Shown one piece after another: positions 32,752 through 41,812 of a DNA stretch of 64,000 nt. Origin of the DNA: Halovivax ruber XH-70. GTDB lineage: Archaea > Halobacteriota > Halobacteria > Halobacteriales > Natrialbaceae. The position numbers and the translations under genes were made by a program. The notes beneath the pieces are model-generated. The model did no database searches, was not told the DNA's origin, and saw only the letters and a list, made by a program, of their open reading frames with translations. The stretch spans positions 1,426,001 to 1,490,000 of the forward strand of contig NC_019964.1 in NCBI RefSeq assembly GCF_000328525.1, in the 5' to 3' direction. The stretch's first letter is position 1, and the number at the start of each line of letters is the position of its first letter.

Positions 32752-33585
32752 TCAGGAGTCCGGTGCACCGAACGTCTCGCCCTCCCGGTCGTCCGCTCGC
32801 ATTCGTCGGACGGTGGCGCGTCCGTTGCTGGCGTCGTACCCGAAGTAGACATCGTTCGCGTACGTCTCGGCGACCGACGCTGCGTGAGCGAGAGCGTCGA
32901 TATCGACGTCGACGGCGTAGAGCTCGATGCTGAACGGCGTTTCGAGGGCACTATCGAACCCCTTCGCGAGTGACTCGAGCCAGTAGGTGGTTCCGTAGGC
33001 CGTATCGTACAGCGGGACGACGAACTCGTCGACGTACGGTTCGATCGCTTCCAGATCCAGTCCGGATCGTTCGTAGAGGTGGCCCGGGTAGGGGTCCGGG
33101 TAGAGCGTTAGATACACCCGACCGGGGATTCGCGCCGTCGCCTCGGCGACGAACGACGTGATGACGTCCGATCGCCACCCAGTCCACTCGTCGATGTCAC
33201 TCTCCTGGAACCGTTCTCGACAGACCGAGCAGTGACAGTATTCACTCCGTGGGAACCCCACGTCGTCGAGTCGGACGTCCTCGTTCGCGTCGACGCAATC
33301 GTCGATAATTTCGAACAATCCCTCGCGATAATCTGCTCGGGAAGGACAGATTGACGCCCAGTCGAAGTACGGCTGATCGCGAGTCGCCCGATTTCCCTCG
33401 TCGTCGACCGCAACGAGCGACGGCTCGGCGTCGGCGGCGGCGTTGTCGCCGAAACAGGAAACCATGTTTACGGCACTCGCGAGCGGCTCGGCCGACCGGC
33501 CGGTCACGTCCTTGACCTCGTAAAATGCGCGATCGAATTCGTCCCACGTGACTTCGGATTCGTTTCGAGTGACGACGCCGACCAT
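32752..33585 (-). CDS. putative TIM-barrel glycoside-hydrolase-like protein
   Basis: A 277-residue soluble protein. WASICPSRADYREGLFEIIDDCVDANEDVRLDDVGFPRSEYCHCSVCRERF is typical of barrel proteins related to glycoside hydrolases and deacetylases, with an acidic site and a Cys-rich YCHCSVC loop. VYLTLYPDPYPGHL, EFVVPLYDTAYG and IELYAVDVDIDALAHA suggest further barrel strands. No signal peptide is present. I do not recognise a characterised enzyme; the assignment rests on the motif pattern only. Confidence 0.5.
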   Translation of the reverse strand: MVGVVTRNESEVTWDEFDRAFYEVKDVTGRSAEPLASAVNMVSCFGDNAAADAEPSLVAVDDEGNRATRDQPYFDWASICPSRADYREGLFEIIDDCVDANEDVRLDDVGFPRSEYCHCSVCRERFQESDIDEWTGWRSDVITSFVAEATARIPGRVYLTLYPDPYPGHLYERSGLDLEAIEPYVDEFVVPLYDTAYGTTYWLESLAKGFDSALETPFSIELYAVDVDIDALAHAASVAETYANDVYFGYDASNGRATVRRMRADDREGETFGAPDS

Positions 33586-33674
33586 GCGTCGCCCTTCGTC
33601 CGCTCCGTGTTAAGCCGTTCGTTCACCGGTTCGGTGGCTGCGTCGACCGGTCGGTTTTGGTTGACTGTGCCGGG

Positions 33675-33797
33675 TCAGGCCGTCTCCGCCTGGGGGTCTG
33701 GTTCGTACTCGACCGTGTCGGGGGTGACGCTGCTGTAGAGCTTCCAGACCACGACGATAGCGACCAGCGCGAGCGCGAACTTCATCGTTCGAGACAT
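33675..33797 (-). CDS. 40-residue single-helix membrane protein
   Basis: A short gene between pyrI and the barrel protein. The protein MSRTMKFALALVAIVVVWKL is followed by an acidic C-terminal segment, YSSVTPDTVEYEPDPQAETA. It has one hydrophobic helix at residues 6-20 with a basic N-terminus, and reading-frame base composition like its neighbours. It starts 122 bases before the barrel gene's stop-side and ends 357 bases beyond the pyrI ATG. It may be a small anchored protein or a cleaved signal peptide. Confidence 0.5.
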   Translation of the reverse strand: MSRTMKFALALVAIVVVWKLYSSVTPDTVEYEPDPQAETA

Positions 33798-33856
33798 ACA
33801 AGAAACTGGGTTGCGCTCCCTATTAACTCTTTTGGAGCAATATATTCAGTGAGAAA

Positions 33857-34318
33857 TTAGGGTTCGATAAGTGACGCGATCTCGTCGCGAACGATGCGTT
33901 CACAGTAGACGCACCTGACTCCGTCCGCGAGCACGTCGAAGCGCGAGGTGACCGGTTCGTCCGCTGCGGTGATACACCCGGCGTTCGGGCACGAGAGGAT
34001 CCCCTCGACCGTGTCCGGTCGTTCGACCCGGTGTTTCTCGACGACGTCGTACTCGCGGACGATGTTGATCGTCGCTTCGGGGGCGATCAGCGAGAGAACG
34101 TCGACTTCGTCCTGGTTCAGCTCGCGTCCTTCGACTTTCACGATGTCCTTCGTCGCGAGTCGATCCGACGGGACGTTCATCCCGACGGACACCTCCTCGC
34201 CGTCGGAGCCGTCGATTCCGAGAATTGCCAGGACGTTCAACGCCTGCCCGGCGTGGACGTGGTCGATGACGGTGCCGTTTCGGATCTTGCTCACACGGAG
34301 CTTGTGGTTCTCACTCAT
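33857..34318 (-). CDS. pyrI: aspartate carbamoyltransferase regulatory subunit
   Basis: A 153-residue PyrI. The N-terminal allosteric domain ([29 protein letters not shown]) binds nucleotide effectors, and the C-terminal zinc domain has CPNAGC and CVYC, the four Cys ligands, spaced as in the family. It starts inside the pyrB stop region (8-base overlap at 34311-34318), so PyrB and PyrI are co-translated. PyrI feeds back on pyrimidine synthesis by binding CTP/UTP or ATP. Confidence 0.96.
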   Translation of the reverse strand: MSENHKLRVSKIRNGTVIDHVHAGQALNVLAILGIDGSDGEEVSVGMNVPSDRLATKDIVKVEGRELNQDEVDVLSLIAPEATINIVREYDVVEKHRVERPDTVEGILSCPNAGCITAADEPVTSRFDVLADGVRCVYCERIVRDEIASLIEP

Positions 34319-35228
34319 CGTCCTCACCCAGCAAGAGGTCTAACAGCGCCATGCGAACCGGAACGCCGTTGTGAGCCTGTTCGAAGTACGTTGCGTGCTC
34401 CGTGGCGTCGACGTCCGGCGCGATTTCGTCGACTCGCGGGAGCGGGTGCATCACCGTCAGATCGTCGCTAGCATCGTCGAGCGTCTCGGCGGTGATGCAG
34501 TACTCGCCTGCGACCTTCTGGTACTCGTTCTCGTCGGGGAAGCGCTCGCGCTGGATCCTGGTGACGTAGAGCACGTCGAGTTCGGACAACACCGGGTCGA
34601 GCGACTCGTGTTCTTTCAGGGACGCGCCTTCCTGGTGGAGGTCGAAGACGACCTCTCGCGGGAGTTGCAGGCTCTCGGGACTGATGAAGTGCTGTCGAGT
34701 ATCGAAGTTCGAGAGGGCGTATGCGAGTGAGTGGACGGTCCGTCCGTACTTCAGGTCGCCCATGATCCCGATAGTCAGGTCGTCCAGCCCCGCCGTTTCT
34801 CTGATCGTGTACAGATCGAGGAGCGTCTGTGTTGGATGGTGGCCAGCGCCGTCTCCGGCGTTGATGACCGGAACGTCGACGTACTCACTCGCCAGTTTTG
34901 CCGCACCCTGTTTCGGGTGGCGCAACACGATGGCGTCGGTGTAGCCTTCGATGACGCGAACGGTATCGGCCAGGCTTTCTCCCTTCGTGATACTGGAGGA
35001 GTCGACGGCACCCATATCGACGACGTCCCCACCGAGACGCTTCATCGCCGTCTCGAAACTCATCTTCGTTCGCGTACTCGGTTCGAAGAACAGCAGGCCG
35101 AGCAGCGTATCACTGTACTCCCCCGCGAGCGCCGATCCGTCCCCATCCAGTTCGTTTGCACGGTCGAGGACGGTTTCGATATCCTCGCGGGATAGTTGTT
35201 TGCTCGTGAGAATATTGCCGTGTCGCAT
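34311..35228 (-). CDS. pyrB: aspartate carbamoyltransferase catalytic subunit
   Basis: A 305-residue PyrB. It has [21 protein letters not shown] (carbamoyl-phosphate loop), [38 protein letters not shown] (signature HPTQ) and [11 protein letters not shown], all catalytic. It carries out the first committed step of pyrimidine synthesis with PyrI as regulatory partner. The start is at 35228. Confidence 0.97.
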   Translation of the reverse strand: MRHGNILTSKQLSREDIETVLDRANELDGDGSALAGEYSDTLLGLLFFEPSTRTKMSFETAMKRLGGDVVDMGAVDSSSITKGESLADTVRVIEGYTDAIVLRHPKQGAAKLASEYVDVPVINAGDGAGHHPTQTLLDLYTIRETAGLDDLTIGIMGDLKYGRTVHSLAYALSNFDTRQHFISPESLQLPREVVFDLHQEGASLKEHESLDPVLSELDVLYVTRIQRERFPDENEYQKVAGEYCITAETLDDASDDLTVMHPLPRVDEIAPDVDATEHATYFEQAHNGVPVRMALLDLLLGEDDE

Positions 35229-35416
35229 CTACTCCATCTGCGTGGGGGGTGCCCTTCAATCTCCCCATCCGAGACGCGTCGCTGCCCGCCAGTCACAGGA
35301 ACCAATCGGTTTTGCCGAGCAGTCGACCGCCTCGTATTCGCTCCGTCGCGAATCAGGGCGGATACCGGGGGAAGGCAAAGAGTTATCACCGCTGTAGCGA
35401 AATTGCCCACAGGTAC

Positions 35417-36043
35417 ATGGCTGGGCGGTTAGAAACTGGTATCGACGTTCTCGACAGGAAGCTAGACGGCGGGTTACCACCGGGGTGTATCGTCGCCTAC
35501 ACGGCCTCGCCAGCCAGCCAATCGGAACTGCTTCTCTACGAACTGACGGCCGCGCGTGGCACGCTGTACATCTCGACGGAGCGATCCGACGACGCGATTC
35601 GCCACTGCCTAGACGCCTCACAGGCACGCGTCGGGAGTCCAACGATCAGGCAGATCACTGGCGACGATCCGATCACTGATGCCCGTCGACTGGTCGGTGC
35701 GCTCCCCGACGGCGCGAACCTGATCATCGATACGATGGACGTCCTCGAAGAGACGGGAATCGACGACTACCGCGTCTTCCTGAACGAACTCAAGAGCCAG
35801 ATGCTCGAAACGGGTAGTATCGCCGTTCTCCACTGCCTGAAACGCGAGACGATTCCCGCCAACCGGTCGGCGACGCTCCACATGGCCGACGCCGTCTTCG
35901 ATCTGGAGACGAATATCGGAGCGGCGGAGTTAGAGAACTTCCTCACGATCCCGAAGTTCAGAGCCGGCGGCGCGCCGACCGAACGGATCAAACTCGAGAT
36001 GGCCGAACAGATGGCGATCGACACGAGCCGCGACATCGCCTGA
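35417..36043 (+). CDS. RecA/KaiC-superfamily protein with degenerate Walker A
   Basis: A 208-residue RecA-like core, similar in shape to KaiC/RadA-like proteins of haloarchaea. ETGIDVLDRKLDGGLPPGCIVAYTASPASQSELLLYEL occupies the place of the Walker A, but the loop reads ASPASQSE and lacks the G-x4-GK[ST]. The Walker B strand ANLIIDTMDVLEE and IAVLHCLKRE are preserved. Loss of the P-loop Lys suggests non-hydrolysing or regulatory function. The start at 35417 follows a 56-residue read-through frame. Confidence 0.7.
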   Translation: MAGRLETGIDVLDRKLDGGLPPGCIVAYTASPASQSELLLYELTAARGTLYISTERSDDAIRHCLDASQARVGSPTIRQITGDDPITDARRLVGALPDGANLIIDTMDVLEETGIDDYRVFLNELKSQMLETGSIAVLHCLKRETIPANRSATLHMADAVFDLETNIGAAELENFLTIPKFRAGGAPTERIKLEMAEQMAIDTSRDIA

Positions 36044-36227
36044 CGCGAGCCTCTTGGCCGTTTCGATCGAATCGGTACGCTGTCGCATGAGAGCCTCCTG
36101 GCCGATCGTGTGGACCTATCGTTATTGCGTCGACAGTAGCTCGAATTTCCGTATTTGACGGGGTAGTAGCGCTAACATCTGACGGATGATAAACTATTAC
36201 ACCCGTGAGGTGTAGGACAGGAACAAG

Positions 36228-36809
36228 ATGGGTACTCAAACTACTCTTTACTTCGTACGCCACGCACACTCTCCTTACGTACCGAATAGGGAGGCTGAAC
36301 GTGGGTTATCAGAGCAGGGTCGTCGAGACGCACTCCACGTCGCCAGAACCCTCACAGAATATGATATTGATGTCGTCGTATCAAGCCCCTATACTCGTGC
36401 AGTTGAAACCGTACAAGAAATTGCCGAGGCCGTAGGGACAGCTGTCATTACAGAGAGTGGGTTTAGAGAACGAACACTGGCCGAGAGCCACGTTGCGGAC
36501 TTTGAGAAAGCAATTTCGCGAGTGTGGAAGGATCCGTCCTTTTCGTGGGAAGGTGGGGAATCAAACGAGGTCGCGCAAGAACGAGGGATTGCGGCGGTCG
36601 AAAGAACTCTCGAACGGTGGACTGGGGAAGATATTGTAATCGGGACTCACGGTAACCTTCTGACCTTGATTTTGAACTACTATGACGAGACGTATGATTT
36701 CGAATTCTGGCAACAGTTGTCGATGCCGGACATCTATCAAGTGACCTTCGAGAAAGACAGGCCGTCACGGATAGAACGGATTCCTTCAGAGGGTGATGTT
36801 CAGCGTTGA
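36228..36809 (+). CDS. histidine phosphatase (phosphoglycerate-mutase superfamily)
   Basis: A 193-residue histidine-phosphatase-branch protein. The catalytic RHG-type motif is YFVRHAHSPY near residue 9, followed by LSEQGRRDALHVA, VVSSPYTRAVETVQEIA (second phosphate-binding Arg) and IVIGTHGNLLTLIL (second catalytic His). Base composition is clearly less GC-rich than both sides, with many A/T third positions, pointing to recent transfer. AT-rich ACTATTA about 30 bases upstream is the likely promoter. Substrate unknown. Confidence 0.85.
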   Translation: MGTQTTLYFVRHAHSPYVPNREAERGLSEQGRRDALHVARTLTEYDIDVVVSSPYTRAVETVQEIAEAVGTAVITESGFRERTLAESHVADFEKAISRVWKDPSFSWEGGESNEVAQERGIAAVERTLERWTGEDIVIGTHGNLLTLILNYYDETYDFEFWQQLSMPDIYQVTFEKDRPSRIERIPSEGDVQR

Positions 36810-37283
36810 TCCGAGTGGCACTAGTCCCTGTGTCGTCCTCGTAGTCCGATGATCGGTTTCCGACAGTACCCTCTCAATTTCTACCCCATCTCTCGTACCC
36901 TGCGACGGATGGCGATGGTGGGTTTGCTGACCCACCGAGGGAGACGCTCCGACCAGAGTGCTCGACTAGCGAGACTCGTCCACTTGTCAGTCCTGACGGG
37001 TACCGAGCGAGACTCGTCCACTTGTCAGTCCTGACGGGTACCGAGCGAGACTCGTCCACTTGTCAGTCCTGACGGGTACCGAGCGAGACTCGTCCATCTG
37101 TCAGCTCTGACGAGCACCGTACCGTGGCTCGTCGCTACTGGTCGTATTATCACAGACCGCGGATTTTCCCACGTTTTCGCCAGCAGGTGTACTTACGACG
37201 CATCGACAGTCATGCGCGGGTACGTCCACCCGTAGTTGGTAGTTAGCTGTTCCACAGACTCGCCTCAACCGCAGCGGTCGCGC
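36810..37283. other. gene-free interval containing a 38-bp tandem repeat
   Basis: A 474-base stretch between the phosphatase and FKBP genes (convergent). Its left part has no feature I can name. 36969-37116 holds the tandem repeat; the rest to 37283 contains no gene-like frame. It lies next to the low-GC gene and may be part of the same acquired segment. Confidence 0.7.
36969..37116. repeat. 38-bp tandem repeat, three exact copies plus one decayed copy
   Basis: Copies begin at 36969, 37007, 37045 and 37083 with a fixed 38-base period. Each begins GCGAGACTCGTCCACTTG and carries a GTCAG-TC-CTGAC inverted repeat followed by GGGTACCGA. The fourth copy diverges in its second half. There are no spacers. 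Confidence 0.9.
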
Positions 37284-38264
37284 TTACTCGTCGTCGGCTT
37301 CGAGTTCTTCGACGAGTTCGTCTGCGTCGACGTCAGCGTCTTCCAGCGCATCTTCGAGGCCGTCTTCACCGCCGCCCATGCCACCCATGCCGCCCATCAT
37401 ACCCGGCATGCCCATGCCGCCGCTGCCGTCGATGATGTCCTGCACGATGACGCGGTCGACGCCGACCTTGTCGATGACGTCCTGGGCGATCTGCTGTTTG
37501 GAGAACATCCACTGCTGGTTCATCGTCAGCTGTGGCGTGGACTCGACGTACAGCGTCTCCTTCTCGACGACTTCGGTCTCGTACTCGGGTTCGGCATCTT
37601 CGTCTTCCTCGTCTTCGTCGGTCTCGACGAGAACCTCCTCTTCGACCTCGTCGGTCTCGATGTGGACCTCGGGTTCGACGTCGATGTACATCTCGAAGAG
37701 GCCAGCCGCCTGCTGGAGGCGATCCTCGACTTCGTCGAGAACCTCGTAGTCGTACTCGACGTCCTCACCCGCGAGCGGGTGGTTGAAGTCGACGCGGGCA
37801 CGGCCACCGACGATCGTCTCGAGGAAGCCCTGGCGCCCGTCGAGTTCGATCTGCGCGCCGGGGTAGCGGTCGTCTTCGCCGATCTTCTCGGCACTGACGG
37901 TCTCGACGTCGTCCGGGTCGTACTCGCCGAAGGCCTCTTCGGCGGGGACGGTCACGGTTCCGCTGTCGCCGACTTCGCTGCCGCGAATCGCGTCCTCGAC
38001 GCTCTCGAAGATGTGACCCTCGCCGACGACGATCGTTCGCGGATTGAACTCACGACCCTGATCCGCGACGCCTTCCTCCTCGGCGACCTCCTGGTCTGTC
38101 GTGTCGACGAGCTGGTCGTCCTCGACCGTGCGGGCGGTGTAGGCGATCTCGATAAAGTCGCCGTCCTGCAGCCCACTCTCGGGCGTAGACTCGTCTGTGT
38201 CGGCCGTTTCCGTGTCTGCGTCATCTACCGGGGTCTCAGCCTCGGACTCAGCTTCATCGGTCAT
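37284..38264 (-). CDS. FKBP/SlyD-type peptidyl-prolyl isomerase with Gly-Met tail
   Basis: A 326-residue protein. Acidic residues 1-30 precede the FKBP core: GDFIEIAYTARTVEDDQLVDTT, VVGEGHIFESVEDAIRGSEVGDSGTVTVPAEEAFGEYDPDDVETV and the IF-domain FLETIVGGRARVDFNHPLAGEDVEYDYEVL. An acidic insertion (DEDEEDEDAEPEYETEVVEKETLYV) follows, then a helical part and a Gly/Met-rich run (MGMPGMMGGMGGMGGG) before an acidic end. FKBPs catalyse prolyl isomerisation and act as chaperones. The Gly-Met run resembles chaperonin tails. Confidence 0.88.
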   Translation of the reverse strand: MTDEAESEAETPVDDADTETADTDESTPESGLQDGDFIEIAYTARTVEDDQLVDTTDQEVAEEEGVADQGREFNPRTIVVGEGHIFESVEDAIRGSEVGDSGTVTVPAEEAFGEYDPDDVETVSAEKIGEDDRYPGAQIELDGRQGFLETIVGGRARVDFNHPLAGEDVEYDYEVLDEVEDRLQQAAGLFEMYIDVEPEVHIETDEVEEEVLVETDEDEEDEDAEPEYETEVVEKETLYVESTPQLTMNQQWMFSKQQIAQDVIDKVGVDRVIVQDIIDGSGGMGMPGMMGGMGGMGGGEDGLEDALEDADVDADELVEELEADDE

Positions 38265-38447
38265 ACGTTGTACGTTTCCCCGTCCACATTTAAGGACGAC
38301 GTTTTGTCGCGGGGTCGACCGCCTGGGCCCGCCTCGGGAGGCGATCGATTCGGAACCGGTGAGTTGGGTTGGACATCGGCGCCCGGCTCGGTCGGTAGTC
38401 GAGGACGAAACGACCGATTCTTCCCGGCGAGAGTCGTGCGGGCACGT

Positions 38448-38999
38448 ATGTACGAGGTCGAGGTGAAGGTACCTGCCGATCACGAGCGTGTTCGAGAGCG
38501 TCTCGAGCGGGTGGAGGCCACCCTGCGTCGATCGGTGACACAAGTTGACGTGTACTACGACGCGCCCCATCGGACGTTTGCCGAAACGGACGAGGCGCTT
38601 CGCATTCGGCGCGAACGAGACGGGGACGACGAGCAGGTGAAGGTGACTTACAAGGGACCACTCGTCGACGAAGATTCGAAGACCAGAGAGGAGTTCGAGA
38701 CGTCAGTCGGGGACGAGTCGGCGATCGAGGGGATTCTCGACCGCCTCGGGTTTACCGAAGCCGCCACCGTCCGGAAGGACCGACGTATGTACGCTCTCGA
38801 CGGGTACACCGTGACACTCGACGACGTCGAGGGTGTTGGCCAGTACGTGGAAGTGGAACAGGCGACGACCGAGGAGGACGTCGACGCCGTCCGTCGCGGG
38901 GCGTTCGAGGTTGTAGAACGACTCGATCTCGATCCCGACGAGCAGATCCGGACGTCCTATCTCGGTCTCCTTCTGGACGCGTCGAGCGACTCCGCGTGA
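38448..38999 (+). CDS. CYTH-domain protein (class IV adenylate cyclase/thiamine-triphosphatase-like)
   Basis: A 183-residue CYTH protein. The N-terminal EVEVKV is the ExExK signature, followed by DVYYDAPHRTFAETDEALRIRRE, VKVTYKGPLVDED, TVRKDRRMYALDGYTVTLDDVEGVGQYVEVE and a C-terminal RTSYLGLLLD. The family includes CyaB adenylate cyclases and triphosphatases; triphosphate hydrolysis is most likely. The start at 38448 follows non-coding sequence within the longer frame. It diverges from the FKBP gene. Confidence 0.88.
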   Translation: MYEVEVKVPADHERVRERLERVEATLRRSVTQVDVYYDAPHRTFAETDEALRIRRERDGDDEQVKVTYKGPLVDEDSKTREEFETSVGDESAIEGILDRLGFTEAATVRKDRRMYALDGYTVTLDDVEGVGQYVEVEQATTEEDVDAVRRGAFEVVERLDLDPDEQIRTSYLGLLLDASSDSA

Positions 39000-39149
39000 C
39001 GTGGACCGACTGAACTGACCTGGGGTGGATCGACTGACCCGGCGCGACGTTGCTCGATCGATTCTCGTGATAATGGTCACTAAACCATCGTGACGCCGTT
39101 CGATCGAACCCACTCGGAGTAATGCGGGGAGCGGTATTCATTTTCGCAA

Positions 39150-39157
39150 GTTATAGG
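39150..39157 (+). promoter_or_regulatory. TATA box of the SAM synthetase gene
   Basis: GTTATAGG lies 26-33 bases before the ATG at 39183, consistent with a leaderless transcript. Confidence 0.55.
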
Positions 39158-39182
39158 ACCGGGCCGGCGCAATTCGACCTCA

Positions 39183-40388
39183 ATGACCGATCGGAACATC
39201 CGCGTCGAACCGTTCGAGCGACGAGCGGTAAACGATCAGGAGATCGAAATCGTCGAACGAAAGGGCATCGGCCATCCGGACTCGATCTGTGACGGCATCG
39301 CCGAACACGTCTCGCAGGCACTCGCGCAGACGTATCTCGACCGTGTCGGAACGGTGCTTCACTTCAACACGGACGAGACACAGCTCGTCGCTGGCGAGGC
39401 GGCGCCTGCCTTCGGCGGCGGGGAAGTCGTCGACCCGATCTACTTGCTGATCGTCGGCCGGGCTACGAAACACTACGACGGCCAGACGATTCCGACTGAA
39501 GCGATCGCACTTCGTGCAGCGCGCGAGTATCTGGCCGAGACGATCCCTGAACTCACGTTCGGCGAGGACATCGTCGTCGACGTCAAATTCGGTGAGGGGA
39601 GTGGTGATCTGCAGTCTGTCTTCGGTGAGGACGACGTCAGCGTCCCGATGGCCAACGACACGAGCTACGGTGTCGGCCACGCGCCGCTCTCGGAGACCGA
39701 AGAGATCGTTCGGGAAGCTGAGCGCCGACTCAACGGCCCGTACTCTGCTGACCATCCGGAACTCGGCACCGACGTGAAGATCATGGGCAAGCGCGAGGGC
39801 GACGAGATCGACGTGACGGTTGCCGCCGCGATGATCGACGAGCACATCCCGGACATGGACGCCTACCGCGACGCCGTCGAGGACGTCCGAGAATTCGTCG
39901 CCGGCGTGGCCGCCGAATACACCGATCGAACGGTTCGCGTTCACGTCAACACGGCCGACGACTACGATGCCGGTTCGATCTACCTGACGGTGACGGGCAC
40001 CTCTGCGGAGCAGGGTGACGACGGTTCCGTCGGTCGGGGGAACCGGGCGAACGGCCTCATCACCCCGAACCGCTCGATGTCGATGGAGGCGACGAGCGGG
40101 AAGAACCCCGTCAATCACATCGGGAAGATCTACAACCTCCTCTCGACGCAGATCGCACAGGCGACGGTCGCCGAGGTCGACGGCGTCCGCGACCTCCGTG
40201 TCCGTCTACTGAGCCAGATCGGCCGGCCGATCGACCACCCTCACGTCGCCGACGTCCACGTCGTCACCGAGGACGGTGTCTCGATCGAGGCTGTCGAAGA
40301 CGAGGTCACCGCGATCGTCGACCGCGAGCTGGGCGCCGTCACCGATCTCACGCGCCGCGTGATCGAGGGCGAACTGACCACGTTCTAA
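39183..40388 (+). CDS. S-adenosylmethionine synthetase, archaeal type
   Basis: A 401-residue archaeal methionine adenosyltransferase, unrelated in detail to bacterial MetK. The N-terminal [57 protein letters not shown] and the [19 protein letters not shown] and [33 protein letters not shown] blocks are characteristic. It makes SAM from methionine and ATP, feeding the many methyltransferases in this window. A TATA box lies 26-33 bases upstream. Confidence 0.96.
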   Translation: MTDRNIRVEPFERRAVNDQEIEIVERKGIGHPDSICDGIAEHVSQALAQTYLDRVGTVLHFNTDETQLVAGEAAPAFGGGEVVDPIYLLIVGRATKHYDGQTIPTEAIALRAAREYLAETIPELTFGEDIVVDVKFGEGSGDLQSVFGEDDVSVPMANDTSYGVGHAPLSETEEIVREAERRLNGPYSADHPELGTDVKIMGKREGDEIDVTVAAAMIDEHIPDMDAYRDAVEDVREFVAGVAAEYTDRTVRVHVNTADDYDAGSIYLTVTGTSAEQGDDGSVGRGNRANGLITPNRSMSMEATSGKNPVNHIGKIYNLLSTQIAQATVAEVDGVRDLRVRLLSQIGRPIDHPHVADVHVVTEDGVSIEAVEDEVTAIVDRELGAVTDLTRRVIEGELTTF

Positions 40389-40490
40389 GGCGGATCGAAC
40401 GTTCTCAATCTGCTACCTCACCGCAGTCACGGACCCGTCGGCTGCCACTCTTTCGCCGTGGCTCGGGTCCCGGTCGCGATAACAACCCCC

Positions 40491-40498
40491 TTATATGG
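40491..40498 (+). promoter_or_regulatory. TATA box of thiI
   Basis: TTATATGG lies 21-28 bases before the ATG at 40519. It includes the upstream in-frame ATG at 40495, which argues that 40519 is the true start. Confidence 0.6.
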
Positions 40499-40518
40499 CC
40501 GAGCAGCTATCGGGAGCC

Positions 40519-41703
40519 ATGCATCCGCCGGGAGCCGACACCGTGCTCGTCCGTCACGGCGATCTCAATACCAAGAGCACGTCCGTCAAGCGCTACATGG
40601 AGGGGCTGCTCGTCGAGCACCTGGAGTCGCTCGTGGCGGATCGATCGGTTCCCGGTACCGTGGTCCGCGAGTGGAACCGGCCACGGATCGAGACGACCGA
40701 AGCGACCATCGAAGCGGCGGTTGACGCGGCGACCGACGCGTTCGGTGTCGTCTCCGCGAGTCCGTGTCTGACGGTGGAACCGGAGCTTTCGGTGATCACG
40801 GACACGCTCGCGAACATCGCACCGGCGGTCTACGACGGTGGGAGTTTCGCCGTCGACGCGCGACGCGCGGACAAGAACCTCCCGTTCACCAGTCAGACCG
40901 TCGCGGAGGCTGGCGGGACGGCGATCTGGGAGGCGGTCGAATCGTCGTTCGAACCAACCGTCGATCTGGACGATCCGGACCTCACGTTCGGCGTTGAGGT
41001 CCGCAGCGAGACGGCCTACATCTACACTGACTCCGTCGCCGGCCCTGGCGGCCTCCCGCTTGGCTCACAGGCACCCATGGTCGCGCTGGTGAGCGGCGGG
41101 ATCGATTCGCCAGTCGCGGCCTACGAACTGATGCGACGTGGCAGTCCCGTGATTCCAGTCTACGTCGATCTGGGCGAGTACGGCGGTCTGGATCACGAAG
41201 CGCGCGCGGTCGAGACCGTTCGGACGTTGGCGTCGTTCGCCCCCGACCACGACCTCTCGGTCTATCGCGTCCCCGGTGGCGAGACCGTCTCCCACCTCGC
41301 CGAGACCATGGAACAGGGACGTATGCTGTCGCTCCGACGCTTTTTCTATCGCATCGCCGAAACGATTGCCGCGGATACCGGCGCACAGGGGATCGTCACG
41401 GGCGAGGCCCTTGGCCAGAAGTCGAGCCAGACAGCCCAGAATCTGGCGGTTACCAGTCGGGCGACCGACCTCCCCATCCACAGGCCCTTGCTCACGATGG
41501 ACAAACAGGAAATCGTCGAACGCGCCCGCGAGATCGGAACCTATCACGACTCGACGATCCCGGCCGGGTGTAATCGAATCGCGCCGGACCGCGTCGAGAC
41601 CAACGGTCGAATCGATCCGCTTCTGGCGGTCGAACCCACCGATATGTTCGAACGCGCTGACGCGGCCGCGGCCGACGCGACGCTCGTCTCACTCCGCGAG
41701 TAG
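40519..41703 (+). CDS. thiI: tRNA 4-thiouridine synthase ThiI
   Basis: A 394-residue ThiI. The N-terminal part (VLVRHGDLNTKSTSVKRYMEGLLVEHL) is the ferredoxin-like/THUMP region. The PP-loop LVSGGIDSPVAAYEL (residues about 190-205) adenylates tRNA U8, with GIVTGEALGQKSSQTAQNL and PLLTMDKQEIVERAREIGTY as further synthetase motifs. No rhodanese domain is present, as usual for archaeal ThiI. The start at 40519 fits the TATA box. Confidence 0.95.
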   Translation: MHPPGADTVLVRHGDLNTKSTSVKRYMEGLLVEHLESLVADRSVPGTVVREWNRPRIETTEATIEAAVDAATDAFGVVSASPCLTVEPELSVITDTLANIAPAVYDGGSFAVDARRADKNLPFTSQTVAEAGGTAIWEAVESSFEPTVDLDDPDLTFGVEVRSETAYIYTDSVAGPGGLPLGSQAPMVALVSGGIDSPVAAYELMRRGSPVIPVYVDLGEYGGLDHEARAVETVRTLASFAPDHDLSVYRVPGGETVSHLAETMEQGRMLSLRRFFYRIAETIAADTGAQGIVTGEALGQKSSQTAQNLAVTSRATDLPIHRPLLTMDKQEIVERAREIGTYHDSTIPAGCNRIAPDRVETNGRIDPLLAVEPTDMFERADAAAADATLVSLRE

Positions 41704-41812
41704 ATCCACGATCGCACTGGGCCACGGGCGGCGGTTCTGATCGTGACAGGGCCAAGCGGGAAGTGAGCGCCAAGCCGAAACCACCAATACTGCTCCCCCG
41801 TACGCTGTGAAC

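Noticed and set aside
36969-37116. CRISPR-like array
   Set aside because: Units abut with no unique spacers and there are no cas genes nearby.
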